Shown one piece after another: positions 14,709 to 25,281 of a DNA stretch of 41,400 nt. Each line of letters opens with the position of its first letter. The first letter of the stretch is position 1. The notes beneath the pieces were generated by a model that saw only the letters and a program-made list of their open reading frames with translations, was not told the DNA's origin and did not search any database. A program made the translations under genes and the position numbers. The stretch comes from Cellulomonas sp. B6. GTDB lineage: Bacteria; Actinomycetota; Actinomycetes; Actinomycetales; Cellulomonadaceae. The stretch is from NCBI RefSeq assembly GCF_001462455.1, contig NZ_LNTD01000053.1:1-41400 (forward strand), given 5' to 3'.

Positions 14709-16652
14709 GTGGCACGGACGCGGTGGGGGGCGGCGCGAGGCGCCGCGGCGGGGTTGGCGCTGCTGCTGACGGGCACGCTGGCGGCGTGCACGTCGGACAC
14801 GGTCGACCCCGCGCGGGCGGGGACCGTGGTCGTCGCGGTGGACCTGCCGTTCGCGTCGCTGAACGCGGCCACGACCGCGGGCCGCGCGCCCGGGAGCGTG
14901 CTCGTGCGCGGCCTGGTCCAGTCGGGGTTCACGACCCTCGCCGACGACGGCACGGTCGGGCACGACGCGTCGTTCGGCACGGTCGAGAAGCTCGCCGACG
15001 CACCGCTGACGGTGCGGTACACGATCGCGCCGACCGCCACGTGGTCCGACGGCGTGCCCGTGACGCCCGCCGACCTGCTGCTCGAGTGGGCGGCGCGCAG
15101 CGGTCAGCTCGACGAGGTCGTGCCCGAGCTCGACGCCGCCGGAGCCCCCACCGGCGACCTCGACGGCGTCGTGGCGTTCGGTGCGACGTCGGCCGCGCTC
15201 GCGCACGCGTCGGCGGTCCCGACGGTCGACGGCGCGACCGTGACCGTCGTGTACGACACCCCCGTCGCCGACTGGCCGGTCGCGCTCGACGTCAACCTGC
15301 CCGCGCACGTCGTGGGCAGGCTCGCGCTCGACCCCGCGGCCGCCGCGGCACCGACGCCCGCCGCCACGACCCCGTCGTCGCCCGTGGCGTCGCCGACGCA
15401 TGACGGGTCGACCGCAGCGAGCAGCGGGGCGACGCCGGCCCCGGACACTGCGTCGTCCCCGTCGTCCCCGTCGTCCCCGTCGGCCGCCGAGGCCGAGCGC
15501 TGGGCGGCCGCCGTCGTGACGGCGGTGCAGCAGCAGGACCGTGCCGCGCTGGTCCCGCTCGCGCGCGTGTGGCGGTCGGCGGGACGCGCCGGCGACGTCG
15601 CCGCCGACCCCGTGCTGTCGACGACGACGGGGCCCTACGTGCTGACGCGCGTCGGGACTGACGGCGTCGAGGCCGTCCGCAACGCGGCCTACGAGGGCGA
15701 CCGTCCGGCGGCGTTCGACCGCGTGCGGGTGCGGACCGACCTCGACCCCCTCGCGCAGGTCGCCGCGGTCGCGTCCGACGAGCTCGACGTCGCCGCGCCG
15801 GTGAGCACGGCCGACGTCCTCGGGGCGGCCCGCGAGGACGACCGCCTCGCGGTCAGGACGGGCGGCGACGCCGTCCTGCAGCTGGTCGTGCAGGAGGGCG
15901 CGGGCGGGGTGTTCGACCCGGCGTCCCACGCCGCCGCCCCCGATCCCGCCGCGACGGCGGCCGGGCTGCGGCGTGCGTTCCTCGCGACCGTGCCGCGCGC
16001 CGACGCCGTGACGGACGCGGTCGCCCCGCTGTGGTCCGACGCCGAGGCGTCCGACGTCGTCGCCGCGCAGGTCGGCTCGCGCGCACCCGCGGCCACGACC
16101 GTGCCGGCGGGCGACGTCGCCGACGGCGCGGGGGAGGGGACCCCGACGGTGCGGGTCCTGACCAACACGGCCGACCCGCTGCGCGCCGCGGTGCTCGACG
16201 GCGTGGTCGACGCCGGCACGAGGGCGGGCTTCGCCGTCGAGCCCGTCGAGGCCGCCGACCCCGCGGGCACGCTGCGCACGCGCCCGGAGGACTGGGACGT
16301 CGCGATCGTGCCCGTCGCGCAGGAGGACCTGCCCGTCGCCGCCCTGGCCGCGCGGTGGCGCAGCGGCGGCGCGACCAACGTCACCGGTCACGCGGACGCC
16401 GGGCTCGACGCGCTGCTCGACGCGCTCGTGGCGCAGACCGACCCCGCCGCGGTGCCGTCACAGGTGACCGCCGTGTCGGACGCGCTGGTCGCGGCGGGCG
16501 CGGTGCTGCCGATCGTGCGGACGCCTGCCCTGACGGTCACGGCCGCGCGGAGCGCCGACGCCGACGCGGGGCTGCCGTTGCTCGCCCCCGTCCCGGCGCT
16601 CACGCCGGGAGCGGCGGACCTCACATGGTGGTGGGACTGGACGCGGCGGTAA
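14709..16652 (+). CDS. LpqW-like family-5 substrate-binding lipoprotein
   Basis: A 647-residue secreted lipoprotein; the GTG start follows AGGAGG (14697–14702) by six bases. The lipobox LAAC places the acylated cysteine at residue 27. It is a diverged paralogue of the upstream binding protein: FGTVEKLADAPLTVRYTI and TWSDGVPVTPADLLLEWA match its FGTYEVESEDPLTVKYTV and VWSDGEPVDADDLVFAWA, and both share an ADW...PAHVV segment and a Trp-rich C-terminus. A Pro/Ser/Ala-rich insertion sits at about 218–260. In mycobacteria a protein of this type, LpqW, is encoded next to typA and steers PIM/lipoarabinomannan synthesis instead of transport. Its position next to typA suggests the same orthologue group; that is inference. 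Confidence 0.82.
   Translation: MARTRWGAARGAAAGLALLLTGTLAACTSDTVDPARAGTVVVAVDLPFASLNAATTAGRAPGSVLVRGLVQSGFTTLADDGTVGHDASFGTVEKLADAPLTVRYTIAPTATWSDGVPVTPADLLLEWAARSGQLDEVVPELDAAGAPTGDLDGVVAFGATSAALAHASAVPTVDGATVTVVYDTPVADWPVALDVNLPAHVVGRLALDPAAAAAPTPAATTPSSPVASPTHDGSTAASSGATPAPDTASSPSSPSSPSAAEAERWAAAVVTAVQQQDRAALVPLARVWRSAGRAGDVAADPVLSTTTGPYVLTRVGTDGVEAVRNAAYEGDRPAAFDRVRVRTDLDPLAQVAAVASDELDVAAPVSTADVLGAAREDDRLAVRTGGDAVLQLVVQEGAGGVFDPASHAAAPDPAATAAGLRRAFLATVPRADAVTDAVAPLWSDAEASDVVAAQVGSRAPAATTVPAGDVADGAGEGTPTVRVLTNTADPLRAAVLDGVVDAGTRAGFAVEPVEAADPAGTLRTRPEDWDVAIVPVAQEDLPVAALAARWRSGGATNVTGHADAGLDALLDALVAQTDPAAVPSQVTAVSDALVAAGAVLPIVRTPALTVTAARSADADAGLPLLAPVPALTPGAADLTWWWDWTRR
15452..15478 (+). repeat. 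Three-copy 9-bp repeat in LpqW-like gene
   Basis: GTCGTCCCC occurs three times in tandem and encodes a Ser-Ser-Pro repeat within the low-complexity insertion of the lipoprotein. Being a multiple of three, it can change in copy number without breaking the frame. Confidence 0.85.
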
Positions 16653-16655
16653 GAT
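16650..16655 (+). promoter_or_regulatory. -10 box of typA, overlapping upstream stop
   Basis: TAAGAT; its first three bases are the TAA stop of the LpqW-like gene. It predicts a start about 16661, giving a leader of some 30–45 bases before the typA start. Confidence 0.55.
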
Positions 16656-16692
16656 GGACGCCGCGTCGTGCCCGGCGTGCCCCCCTCTTGAG

Positions 16693-18637
<1,945 letters not shown>

Positions 18638-18642
<5 letters not shown>

Positions 18643-18657
18643 CCCGCAGGGGTCAGG
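18638..18657 (+). promoter_or_regulatory. Hairpin over typA stop and BCCT ribosome-binding site
   Basis: CCTGACC (18638–18644) pairs with GGTCAGG (18651–18657). The left arm contains the typA stop codon (18640–18642). The right arm contains most of the AGGA (18655–18658) used by the next gene. Ribosomes finishing typA would open it, which predicts translational coupling. Confidence 0.45.
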
Positions 18658-18665
18658 ATGTCGGC

Positions 18666-20426
18666 ATGACGACCCCGACCGACGACTCCCCAGGTGACGG
18701 CGCGGAGGCCGCGGCGGCCCGTGCCGCCGGCGGCTCCCGCGTCTCGTGGCGCGTGTTCACGCCGGCGGCCGCCGCCATCGTGGTGGTGGCCGCGCTCGCG
18801 ATCCTGTTCCCCGACCGCGCGCAGGGCGTCGTGGAGGCCGTGCAGTCCGACGTGATCGGCGCGTTCGGCTGGTACTACGTGCTCATCGTCGCCGGGTTCG
18901 TGATCTTCGCGCTCTGGATGGGCCTGAGCCGGTTCGGCGACATCATGCTGGGCCGGGACGACGACGAGCCGGAGTTCTCGCTCGGCTCGTGGTTCTCGAT
19001 GCTGTTCGCGGCGGGCATGGGCATCGGCCTGGTGTTCTGGGGCGTCGCCGAGCCGCTGAGCCACTACGCGCAGCCCAAGCCCGGCACGTCCGGGACGCCG
19101 GCCCAGCTCGCCGAGACCGCGATGATCCAGACGTACCTGCACTGGGGCGTGCACGCGTGGTCGGTGTACGTGGTCGTGGGGCTCGCGCTGGCGTACGCCG
19201 TGCACCGCCGCGGGCGGCCCGTGTCGATGCGGTGGGCCCTCGAGCCGCTCGTCGGCGAGCGGCGGGCCGCCGGCGGCCTGGGTGACGTGGTCGACGTCAT
19301 CGCGGTCGTCGGGACGGTCTTCGGCCTCGCGACCTCGCTGGGCCTCGGTGTGCTGCAGATCGCGGGGGGCCTGGAGCACCTGGGCGTCGTGACGGCGTCG
19401 ACGACTCTCGAGGTCGTGCTGGTCGTCGCGATCATGGCCGTCGCCACGGTGTCGGTCGTGTCGGGTCTCGACAAGGGCCTGAAGTGGCTCTCGAACGTCA
19501 ACGTCGCGCTCGCCGGCCTGCTCATGGTGTGCGTGCTCGCGCTGGGCCCCACGCTGTTCCTGCTGCGCGAGTTCGTGCAGTCGATCGGCGTGTACCTCGC
19601 GCGGGTCGTGCCCATGTCGTTCAACGTCAGCGCGTTCTCGGGGGCCGAGGGCGAGGCGTGGCAGGCTGCGTGGACCACGTTCTACTGGGGTTGGTGGATC
19701 TCCTGGGCGCCCTTCGTCGGCGTCTTCATCGCCCGGATCTCGCGCGGACGCACCGTGCGGGAGTTCGTGGTGGGCGTGCTGGGGGTCCCGGTCGTCGCCA
19801 CGTTCCTGTGGTTCTCGGTGCTCGGCGGCTCGGCGCTGTGGACCGAGCTGTTCGACGGTGGCGGGCTCGTGGGCCCTGACGGCGAGGTCGACCAGACCAA
19901 CGCGCTGTTCGACCTGCTGGCCGGGCTGCCCGGCGGCGTGGTGCTGTCGGTCGGGGCCGTCGTGCTCATCGGGCTGTTCTTCGTCACGAGCGCCGACTCC
20001 GGCTCGTTCGTCGTCGCGATGCTGACGACGGGTGGGCACCCGTCGCCGCGCACGTGGACGCGCGTCGCGTGGTCGGCCGTCACGGCGTTGCTCGCCGCGT
20101 CGCTCCTGGTGGCCGGTGGTCTGGTCACGCTGCAGACCGCCGCGATCCTCATCGCCCTGCCCTTCTCGGTGGTGATGCTCGCGATGGTCGCCGCGACCGT
20201 GCGGGCGTTCCGTGCCGAGCACCACGCGACGCTCGTCGCCGAGCGGATCGCGCAGCGCGAGCTGCTCGAGGAGGCGATCGGCGAGGGGGTCGCGGCCGAG
20301 CGCGGGCGGCTGCTCGCCAGCGGCGCGAACCACCGCGTGCGGCGCATGCTCGCGCAACGTCGCGACGCGGCTGCGGGCAACGGCAACGGCACCGGTGAGG
20401 ACGAGACCGGGGAGGACCGGGCGTGA
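18666..20426 (+). CDS. BCCT family osmolyte transporter
   Basis: A secondary transporter for betaine, choline or carnitine-type compounds, driven by Na+ or H+. The 586-residue protein has a cytosolic N-terminus of about 30 residues and about 12 helices. Helix 3 carries AAGMGIGLVFWGVAEPLSHY, which includes the glycine-rich stretch of the family. The signature tryptophan motif WTTFYWGWWISWAPFVGVFI with ARISRGRTVREF is intact. A long charged C-terminal tail (about 75 residues) may act as an osmosensor, as in BetP; this is inference. The ATG at 18666 has AGGA seven bases upstream; CAGGAT (18654–18659) could also be read as a -10. It ends in a 4-base overlap with mshB. Confidence 0.94.
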   Translation: MTTPTDDSPGDGAEAAAARAAGGSRVSWRVFTPAAAAIVVVAALAILFPDRAQGVVEAVQSDVIGAFGWYYVLIVAGFVIFALWMGLSRFGDIMLGRDDDEPEFSLGSWFSMLFAAGMGIGLVFWGVAEPLSHYAQPKPGTSGTPAQLAETAMIQTYLHWGVHAWSVYVVVGLALAYAVHRRGRPVSMRWALEPLVGERRAAGGLGDVVDVIAVVGTVFGLATSLGLGVLQIAGGLEHLGVVTASTTLEVVLVVAIMAVATVSVVSGLDKGLKWLSNVNVALAGLLMVCVLALGPTLFLLREFVQSIGVYLARVVPMSFNVSAFSGAEGEAWQAAWTTFYWGWWISWAPFVGVFIARISRGRTVREFVVGVLGVPVVATFLWFSVLGGSALWTELFDGGGLVGPDGEVDQTNALFDLLAGLPGGVVLSVGAVVLIGLFFVTSADSGSFVVAMLTTGGHPSPRTWTRVAWSAVTALLAASLLVAGGLVTLQTAAILIALPFSVVMLAMVAATVRAFRAEHHATLVAERIAQRELLEEAIGEGVAAERGRLLASGANHRVRRMLAQRRDAAAGNGNGTGEDETGEDRA

Positions 20427-21379
20427 CCGGTGGGTTGGTGGCGGTGCACGCGCACCCCGACGACGAGTCGCTCGCGACCGGAGCGCTCCTGGCGACCTGG
20501 GCGGCGGCCGGGCGCCCCGTGACCGTCGTGACGGCCACGCGCGGCGAGCGCGGCGAGGTCATCGGCCGGCGCTGGGCGCACCTCGAGGGCGACGGGCCGG
20601 CGCTCGCCGCGCACCGCACGGGCGAGCTCGCGGACGCACTGGCCGCGTTGGGCGTGCGCGACCACGGGTTCCTCGACGAGGCCGTGGGGCAGGACGAGCG
20701 GTACGAGGACTCGGGCATGGCCTGGGTCGGCGCGGGCCGCGCGGGGGCCGCGTCCGACGCGCCCCCCGGCGCGTTCGCGTTCGCCTCGCTCGAGGAGGCC
20801 GCCGAGGGGCTCGCGCGCGTGCTGCGCTCGCGCCGGCCCGACGTCGTCGTGACGTACGAGCCGGGCGGCGGGTACGGCCACCCGGACCACGTGCGCACCC
20901 ACGAGGTGACGACGCGGGCCCTGGAGCTCGCGGCGCGCGAGGACGACCCCCTGTCGCCCGCGCACGTCGTGCCCGTGCTGCTGTGGTCGGTCGCCGGCAG
21001 GGCGGCGCTGCGCCGCGCGCAGGCCGCGCTCGCGGGGGACGCCGTCCTCGCGGCGCTCGGGCCGGCGATCCAGGACCTCACGCTGCCGGACCCGGCCGCC
21101 GAGCCGCCGTCGGTCGCCGTCCCCGACGACGAGGTCGACCTGCTCGTCGACGTCGCACCCGTGAGGGACCGCGTGCTCGCCGCCCTGCGCGCCCACGCGA
21201 CGCAGGTCCAGGCGGTGCGCCCGGTCGACGGCGACGACGGGCTGCTCGGGTGCTACGCGCTGAGCAACGGCGTGCTCGCGGCCTTGCCCGTCGCGGAGGG
21301 CTACCGGTACGCACCGGGCAGCCTGCGCGCGCACGAGGCGGGGATCGTCTGGCCAGAGGGCGTACGCCCGGTAGCCTGA
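20423..21379 (+). CDS. mshB: N-acetyl-glucosaminyl-inositol deacetylase
   Basis: MshB removes the acetyl group from GlcNAc-inositol in mycothiol synthesis, the actinobacterial substitute for glutathione. The 318-residue product is a PIG-L-family zinc deacetylase: the metal site is AHPDDE (residues 10–15) plus HPDH (153–156, in GGYGHPDHVRTHEVT). GLLGCYALSNG and the C-terminal Trp-Pro-Glu region also fit MshB. The GTG start overlaps the BCCT stop by four bases (GTGA), with GGGGAGGAC just upstream. A mycothiol-conjugate amidase (Mca) is the nearest alternative, but the length and the small membrane protein downstream favour MshB. Confidence 0.93.
   Translation: MTGGLVAVHAHPDDESLATGALLATWAAAGRPVTVVTATRGERGEVIGRRWAHLEGDGPALAAHRTGELADALAALGVRDHGFLDEAVGQDERYEDSGMAWVGAGRAGAASDAPPGAFAFASLEEAAEGLARVLRSRRPDVVVTYEPGGGYGHPDHVRTHEVTTRALELAAREDDPLSPAHVVPVLLWSVAGRAALRRAQAALAGDAVLAALGPAIQDLTLPDPAAEPPSVAVPDDEVDLLVDVAPVRDRVLAALRAHATQVQAVRPVDGDDGLLGCYALSNGVLAALPVAEGYRYAPGSLRAHEAGIVWPEGVRPVA
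21372..21377 (+). promoter_or_regulatory. -10 box of DUF6113 gene, leaderless
   Basis: TAGCCT ends seven bases before the GTG at 21385. Its last base is the first base of the mshB stop codon. Confidence 0.55.
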
Positions 21380-21384
21380 CCGTC

Positions 21385-21756
21385 GTGCCGCAGCTCACCG
21401 CCTCGACCCTGGCGCGCACCGTCGCCTCCCTCTGCGTGGGTCTGGGTGCCGGGACGATCGGCACGGTCATGCACCGCGCGATCCGTCCCTGGGGCCTCGT
21501 GCTGTGCGTCGCGCTCGTGCTGGCCGCCGCCCTCGTCACGCGCGCGTGGGCCGGCTGGGCGGGCTGGTTCGCGACGGTCGTCGGCACGCTCGCCGCGGCG
21601 CAGGTGCTCTCCGGGCGGGGCCCCGGAGGCGACGTGCTCGTCCCCGCGGGCGACGCGTGGGGCTGGGCGTGGGCGGTCGGGGCCGTGGTGGCACTGGGAC
21701 TGGTCGCCCTCGTGCCGCGGCGCTGGGTCGAGGACCCGCCGCCGGCGACGACGTGA
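21385..21756 (+). CDS. Small membrane protein, DUF6113 type
   Basis: A 123-residue protein with four hydrophobic segments: LARTVASLCVGLGAGTIGTV, PWGLVLCVALVLAAALVTRA, WAGWFATVVGTLAAAQVL and WAWAVGAVVALGLVALVP. Proteins of this size and pattern follow mshB in many actinobacteria (DUF6113); the function is unknown. The GTG at 21385 sits after a leaderless-type -10 box. The 3' end overlaps the flavin reductase gene by four bases. Confidence 0.8.
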   Translation: MPQLTASTLARTVASLCVGLGAGTIGTVMHRAIRPWGLVLCVALVLAAALVTRAWAGWAGWFATVVGTLAAAQVLSGRGPGGDVLVPAGDAWGWAWAVGAVVALGLVALVPRRWVEDPPPATT

Positions 21757-22247
21757 CCGCCGCCGTCCAGCCCGAGGCCTACCGCGCCGTCGCGGCACGG
21801 CTCGCGGCCGGGGTGGTCGTGGTCACCGCGGTCCGCCACGGCGTGGTGCACGCCGCCACGGTGTCGTCGGTCGCCTCGGTCTCGCTCGACCCGCCGCTCC
21901 TGCTCTTCTGCGTGCACACCGACGCCCGGCTGCGCGACGTGCTCGACGCCACCGACGGGTGGGCCGTCTCGGTGCTCGCCGACGACCAGGCCGACGTGGC
22001 CGACTGGCTCGCGTCGCCCGGGCGCCCCGCGGTGGGGCAGCTCGACAGGGTCGCCCACGCACCGGCGCCGGTGTCGGGTGCGCCGTGGCTCGACGGGGCC
22101 GCCGCCTGGTTCGACTGCCGGACCGAGGCGGTGCACGCGGCGGGCGACCACGACGTCGTGGTCGGGCGCGTCGTGGCGGCGCGTGAGGGGGCGCCCGACG
22201 CGGGCGGCCTCGTCCACCTGCGGGGACGGCTGCGTGGCGTCCGCTGA
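21753..22247 (+). CDS. Flavin reductase domain protein
   Basis: A 164-residue FMN-binding split-barrel protein of the flavin reductase-like family, which reduces FMN or FAD with NAD(P)H for partner oxygenases. The motif GVVVVTAVRHGVVHAATVSS, then SLDPPLLLFCVHTDARLRDV, then WAVSVLADDQADVADWLASP is typical. The C-terminal part (DHDVVVGRVVAAREG) carries the usual His-Asp pair. The GTG overlaps the DUF6113 stop (GTGA). No partner monooxygenase is in the window. Confidence 0.88.
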   Translation: MTAAVQPEAYRAVAARLAAGVVVVTAVRHGVVHAATVSSVASVSLDPPLLLFCVHTDARLRDVLDATDGWAVSVLADDQADVADWLASPGRPAVGQLDRVAHAPAPVSGAPWLDGAAAWFDCRTEAVHAAGDHDVVVGRVVAAREGAPDAGGLVHLRGRLRGVR

Positions 22248-22320
22248 GCGGTGAGGAGGGCACGTCCGTGCGCTGCGCGCCGGACGGCGACCGCGTCCCC
22301 GACGCGCGTGTGACGGGCCG

Positions 22321-22326
22321 TAGAAT
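22321..22326 (+). promoter_or_regulatory. -10 box of VanW gene
   Basis: TAGAAT, 47 bases before the ATG at 22374. The leader between them is GC-rich and contains GGGGGAT near the start codon as a weak ribosome-binding site. Confidence 0.5.
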
Positions 22327-22373
22327 CGCCGCGCGCGCGGAACGCGCGCGCCCAGCACCACCTCGGGGGATCG

Positions 22374-25268
22374 ATGACGCACGGGACCGACCGCGACGGA
22401 CCGGACGAGCACGCCGCGGGTGACCCCGCCGTGCCCGGGGGGCCGCGTGAGGACGGTGCCGCGGACCCGCGGCGTCCCGTCGCCGCCGGCGACGCCGCCG
22501 CTGACACCGTCGCCGGCGACGCCGCCGCTGACACCGCCTCCGGCGACACCGCCGCCGACGAGCCCGCGACGCCGGACGTCGGGTCGACGGCCGGCGGCGA
22601 GCAGCCGCCCGCGCGTCGCGCGCTCGCGCCCGAGCCGGCCGCACCCCTGACCGCGTGGCCCTCGTGGGACGACGTCGCCGTGACGGCCCCGGTCGTCGAC
22701 GACGCACCCGGTGAGGACGCACCCGCCGAGGACGCGCGCATCGACGACGCGTCCCCCGCCGACGCCGACGCCGACGCCACGCCCCTCGCCGACGCGCCCG
22801 ACGCCGACGCGGTCGCCGCCGGCACGCCCGACGCCGACGCGGTCGCCGCCGAGACACCCGACGCCGACGCGGCCGCCCGGGACGAGCACGGCGACGAGGT
22901 GGTGTCCGGGCAGACCCCCGCCGCCGCCGACGACGCCCCGGCCGCCGCGCCGCGCGCTGCGGGGCCGGTCGACCTGTCCGCGCTCGCGTTCGCCGCGCTC
23001 AACGCCGCAGCCGTGGGTGTTCCCGCTCACGCGTTGCCGCGCAGCCCGCTGGACGCCGGCGGCGCCCGCGCCGACGACGGGGCGGCGGACGACCCGACCG
23101 TCGACGACCCGGGGTCGGACGCCCCGGCCGCCGACGCGCCGATCTCCGACGAGCCGATCGCCGACGACCCGACCTCCGACGACCCGGGCGACGTCGGGCC
23201 CGACGACCCTGGCGCGACCGGCTCCGCCGCCGAGGGCGGTGACGCGACCGACGCCGCGGCGGCACCGGCCACCTCGCCGGAGCCCGCCGCGTCGGACGTG
23301 CCGTCCGACGACGGCGCTGCGCCCACCGAGCCCGCCCCCGAGGGCGCTGCGCCGCCGGAGCACGCCGAGCCGCGCTCGTCGGACGCCACCGCGGTCATGC
23401 CGCGGGTCGACGACGGTGACGCGCCGCGGACCGCCGCCTCGCCGTGGCCGGCGACCACGCAGGGCGCGGCCGCCGCGCCGGGAGCCCCGGGAGGACCCGT
23501 CGTGCGCACGCCCGTCTCCGAGCGCAAGGACTCACCGCTCGACGTGTTCGAGGACGACGCGACCCCGCGCCGCTGGCCTCGCGTGCTCGCGGTCGTCGGC
23601 GCCGTGCTCGTGCTGCTCGTCGGCGGCTACGTCGGCGCGTCGTACGCGCTGGCCCACGAGGTGCCGCGCGGTGCGACGGTCGCCGGGGTGGACATCGGCG
23701 GGATGTCGGCCGACGAGGCCGAGCAGGCGCTCGTGTCGGGTCTCGCCGACCGGACGGCGGGCCCCGTCCCGGTCGTCGCGCAGGACGTCCAGGCGGAGCT
23801 CGACCCGGCCGCCGCGGGTCTCGCGCTCGACGCGCACGCGACGGTCGCGCGCCTCACCGGCGTCGACCTGATGCAGCCCGTGCGGCTGTGGCGGCAGATC
23901 GTGGGCGTGCGCGAGCAGCCGCCGGTCTCGCGGGTCGACGAGACCGCGCTCGAGGGTGCGCTCACCGAGCTGTCGGGGTCGCTGGTCCTGGCACCGGTCG
24001 ACGGCACCGTCGTGTTCGCCGACGGGGCCCCGCACGCGACGCAGGCCGTCGACGGCTGGGACCTCGACGTCGAGGCGGCGGCCGACGCGCTGGCGGACGG
24101 CTGGCTCACGGAGCCGACCCCCGTCGAGCTGCCGACCGCACCGACCGAGCCCGCGATCACGCAGGCGGAGACGGACCGCGTCATGACGCAGGTCGCGCAG
24201 CCGCTCGCGGCCGCCCCCGTGACCGTCCACGTCGCGGACCGTCAGGCCACGCTCGACGTGCCCACCCTGACGAGCAACGCGTCGTTCGCGCCTGTGGACG
24301 GCACGCTCGAGCTGCAGCTCGACGGCCAGGCGCTCACCGACGCGCTGCTGGGCCAGCTTCCCGACCTGCTGACCACCGCGGCGGACGCGCGCTTCGAGTT
24401 CCAGGACGGCTCGCCGGTCATCGTGCCCGGCGTCGCGGGCACCACGCTCGACCCCGCCGCGGTCGCGACCGCCGTCGCCGACGCGGCGACGTCCGCGACG
24501 AGCAACCGGCTCGCCACGGTCGGTCTCGTCGAGAGCGACCCCGCGCAGACCACGGCGGCGCTCGAGGCGCTCGGTGTCAAGGAGGTCGTCTCGGAGTTCT
24601 CGACGCCGCTCACGAGCGAGCCGCGACGGACGTCGAACATCGCGACGGGGCTGCGCAACATCACGGGGACGCTCGTGCGTCCCGGGGAGACGTTCAGCCT
24701 CACCGAGGCGCTCGGCCCGGTCGACGCGGCCCACGGGTTCGTGCAGGCCGGCGCGATCGTCAACGGCGAGCACGCCGACGCGTGGGGCGGCGGTCTGTCG
24801 CAGGTGTCGACGACGACGTACAACGCGGCGTACTTCGCGGGCTTCGAGGACGTCGAGCACACGCCGCACTCCGAGTGGTTCCAGCGCTACCCGGAGGGGC
24901 GTGAGGCCACGATCTTCACCGGTGTGATCGACATGAAGTGGAAGAACAACACGCCCTACGGCGCACTCGTGCAGGGGTACGTGGCCGACGGTCGTGCGAC
25001 CGTGCGCATCTGGAGCACCAAGCACTTCACGGTCGAGACCGAGAAGAGCGGGCGCTCGGGCGTCGTGTCGCCGACGACCGTGTACTCGCAGTCGGCGACG
25101 TGCTCGGCGCAGAGCGCGGGCAACCCGGGCTTCACCGTGACGAACACGCGGCGCGTGTACCTCGACGGGCAGCTGGTCGACACCGAGTCGAACACGTGGC
25201 GCTACAAGCCGCAGAACCGCGTGGTGTGCGGCAACCCGCCGCCGCCGGACGCCCCGCCGACCCCCTGA
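22374..25268 (+). CDS. VanW family protein with long acidic N-terminus
   Basis: A 964-residue protein in three parts. Residues 1–395 are an Asp/Ala/Pro-rich, very acidic, disordered-looking region with internal repeats (DADAV, DDPTVDDP, AGDAAADT). One helix follows (about 403–425, VLAVVGAVLVLLVGGYVGAS), so the first part should be cytosolic and the rest outside. Residues about 440–730 hold two YoaR-like peptidoglycan-binding units (GATVAGVDIGGMSADEAEQA; TLDVPTLTSNASFAPVDG). Residues about 743–886 are the VanW domain (RPGETFSLTEALGP, GGGLSQVSTTTYNAAYFAG). VanW proteins are tied to the cell wall but have no established activity. The ATG start and the -10 at 22321 fit a single-gene unit. Confidence 0.9.
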   Translation: MTHGTDRDGPDEHAAGDPAVPGGPREDGAADPRRPVAAGDAAADTVAGDAAADTASGDTAADEPATPDVGSTAGGEQPPARRALAPEPAAPLTAWPSWDDVAVTAPVVDDAPGEDAPAEDARIDDASPADADADATPLADAPDADAVAAGTPDADAVAAETPDADAAARDEHGDEVVSGQTPAAADDAPAAAPRAAGPVDLSALAFAALNAAAVGVPAHALPRSPLDAGGARADDGAADDPTVDDPGSDAPAADAPISDEPIADDPTSDDPGDVGPDDPGATGSAAEGGDATDAAAAPATSPEPAASDVPSDDGAAPTEPAPEGAAPPEHAEPRSSDATAVMPRVDDGDAPRTAASPWPATTQGAAAAPGAPGGPVVRTPVSERKDSPLDVFEDDATPRRWPRVLAVVGAVLVLLVGGYVGASYALAHEVPRGATVAGVDIGGMSADEAEQALVSGLADRTAGPVPVVAQDVQAELDPAAAGLALDAHATVARLTGVDLMQPVRLWRQIVGVREQPPVSRVDETALEGALTELSGSLVLAPVDGTVVFADGAPHATQAVDGWDLDVEAAADALADGWLTEPTPVELPTAPTEPAITQAETDRVMTQVAQPLAAAPVTVHVADRQATLDVPTLTSNASFAPVDGTLELQLDGQALTDALLGQLPDLLTTAADARFEFQDGSPVIVPGVAGTTLDPAAVATAVADAATSATSNRLATVGLVESDPAQTTAALEALGVKEVVSEFSTPLTSEPRRTSNIATGLRNITGTLVRPGETFSLTEALGPVDAAHGFVQAGAIVNGEHADAWGGGLSQVSTTTYNAAYFAGFEDVEHTPHSEWFQRYPEGREATIFTGVIDMKWKNNTPYGALVQGYVADGRATVRIWSTKHFTVETEKSGRSGVVSPTTVYSQSATCSAQSAGNPGFTVTNTRRVYLDGQLVDTESNTWRYKPQNRVVCGNPPPPDAPPTP
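22485..22565 (+). repeat. 27-bp tandem repeat in VanW gene
   Basis: Units at 22485–22511 and 22512–22538 are nearly identical, with a degenerate third copy after them. They encode the AGDAAADT repeats of the acidic region. Confidence 0.8.
22800..22880 (+). repeat. 30-bp tandem repeat in VanW gene
   Basis: Three units start at 22800, 22830 and 22860 with the shared core GACGCCGACGCGG; the last copy is shortened. They encode PDADAVAA repeats. Confidence 0.8.
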
Positions 25269-25281
25269 CGGGTCCGCGGCG

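Noticed and set aside
12661-14715. 684-codon open frame on the minus strand opposite the double ATPase
   Set aside because: It is the antisense shadow of a perfectly conserved gene. Its product is Arg/His/Asp-rich without any motif, as expected from GC-biased codons read backwards.
16654-16656. ATG as start of typA
   Set aside because: It lies within the TAAGAT -10 box, so it would not be in the transcript; the added residues (Cys/Pro-rich) do not fit the family.
21078-23363. 761-codon minus-strand open frame covering mshB to the VanW gene
   Set aside because: It spans four plus-strand genes and their gaps, and is Gly/Arg/Val repeat-like only because the acidic Asp/Ala repeats are read in reverse.
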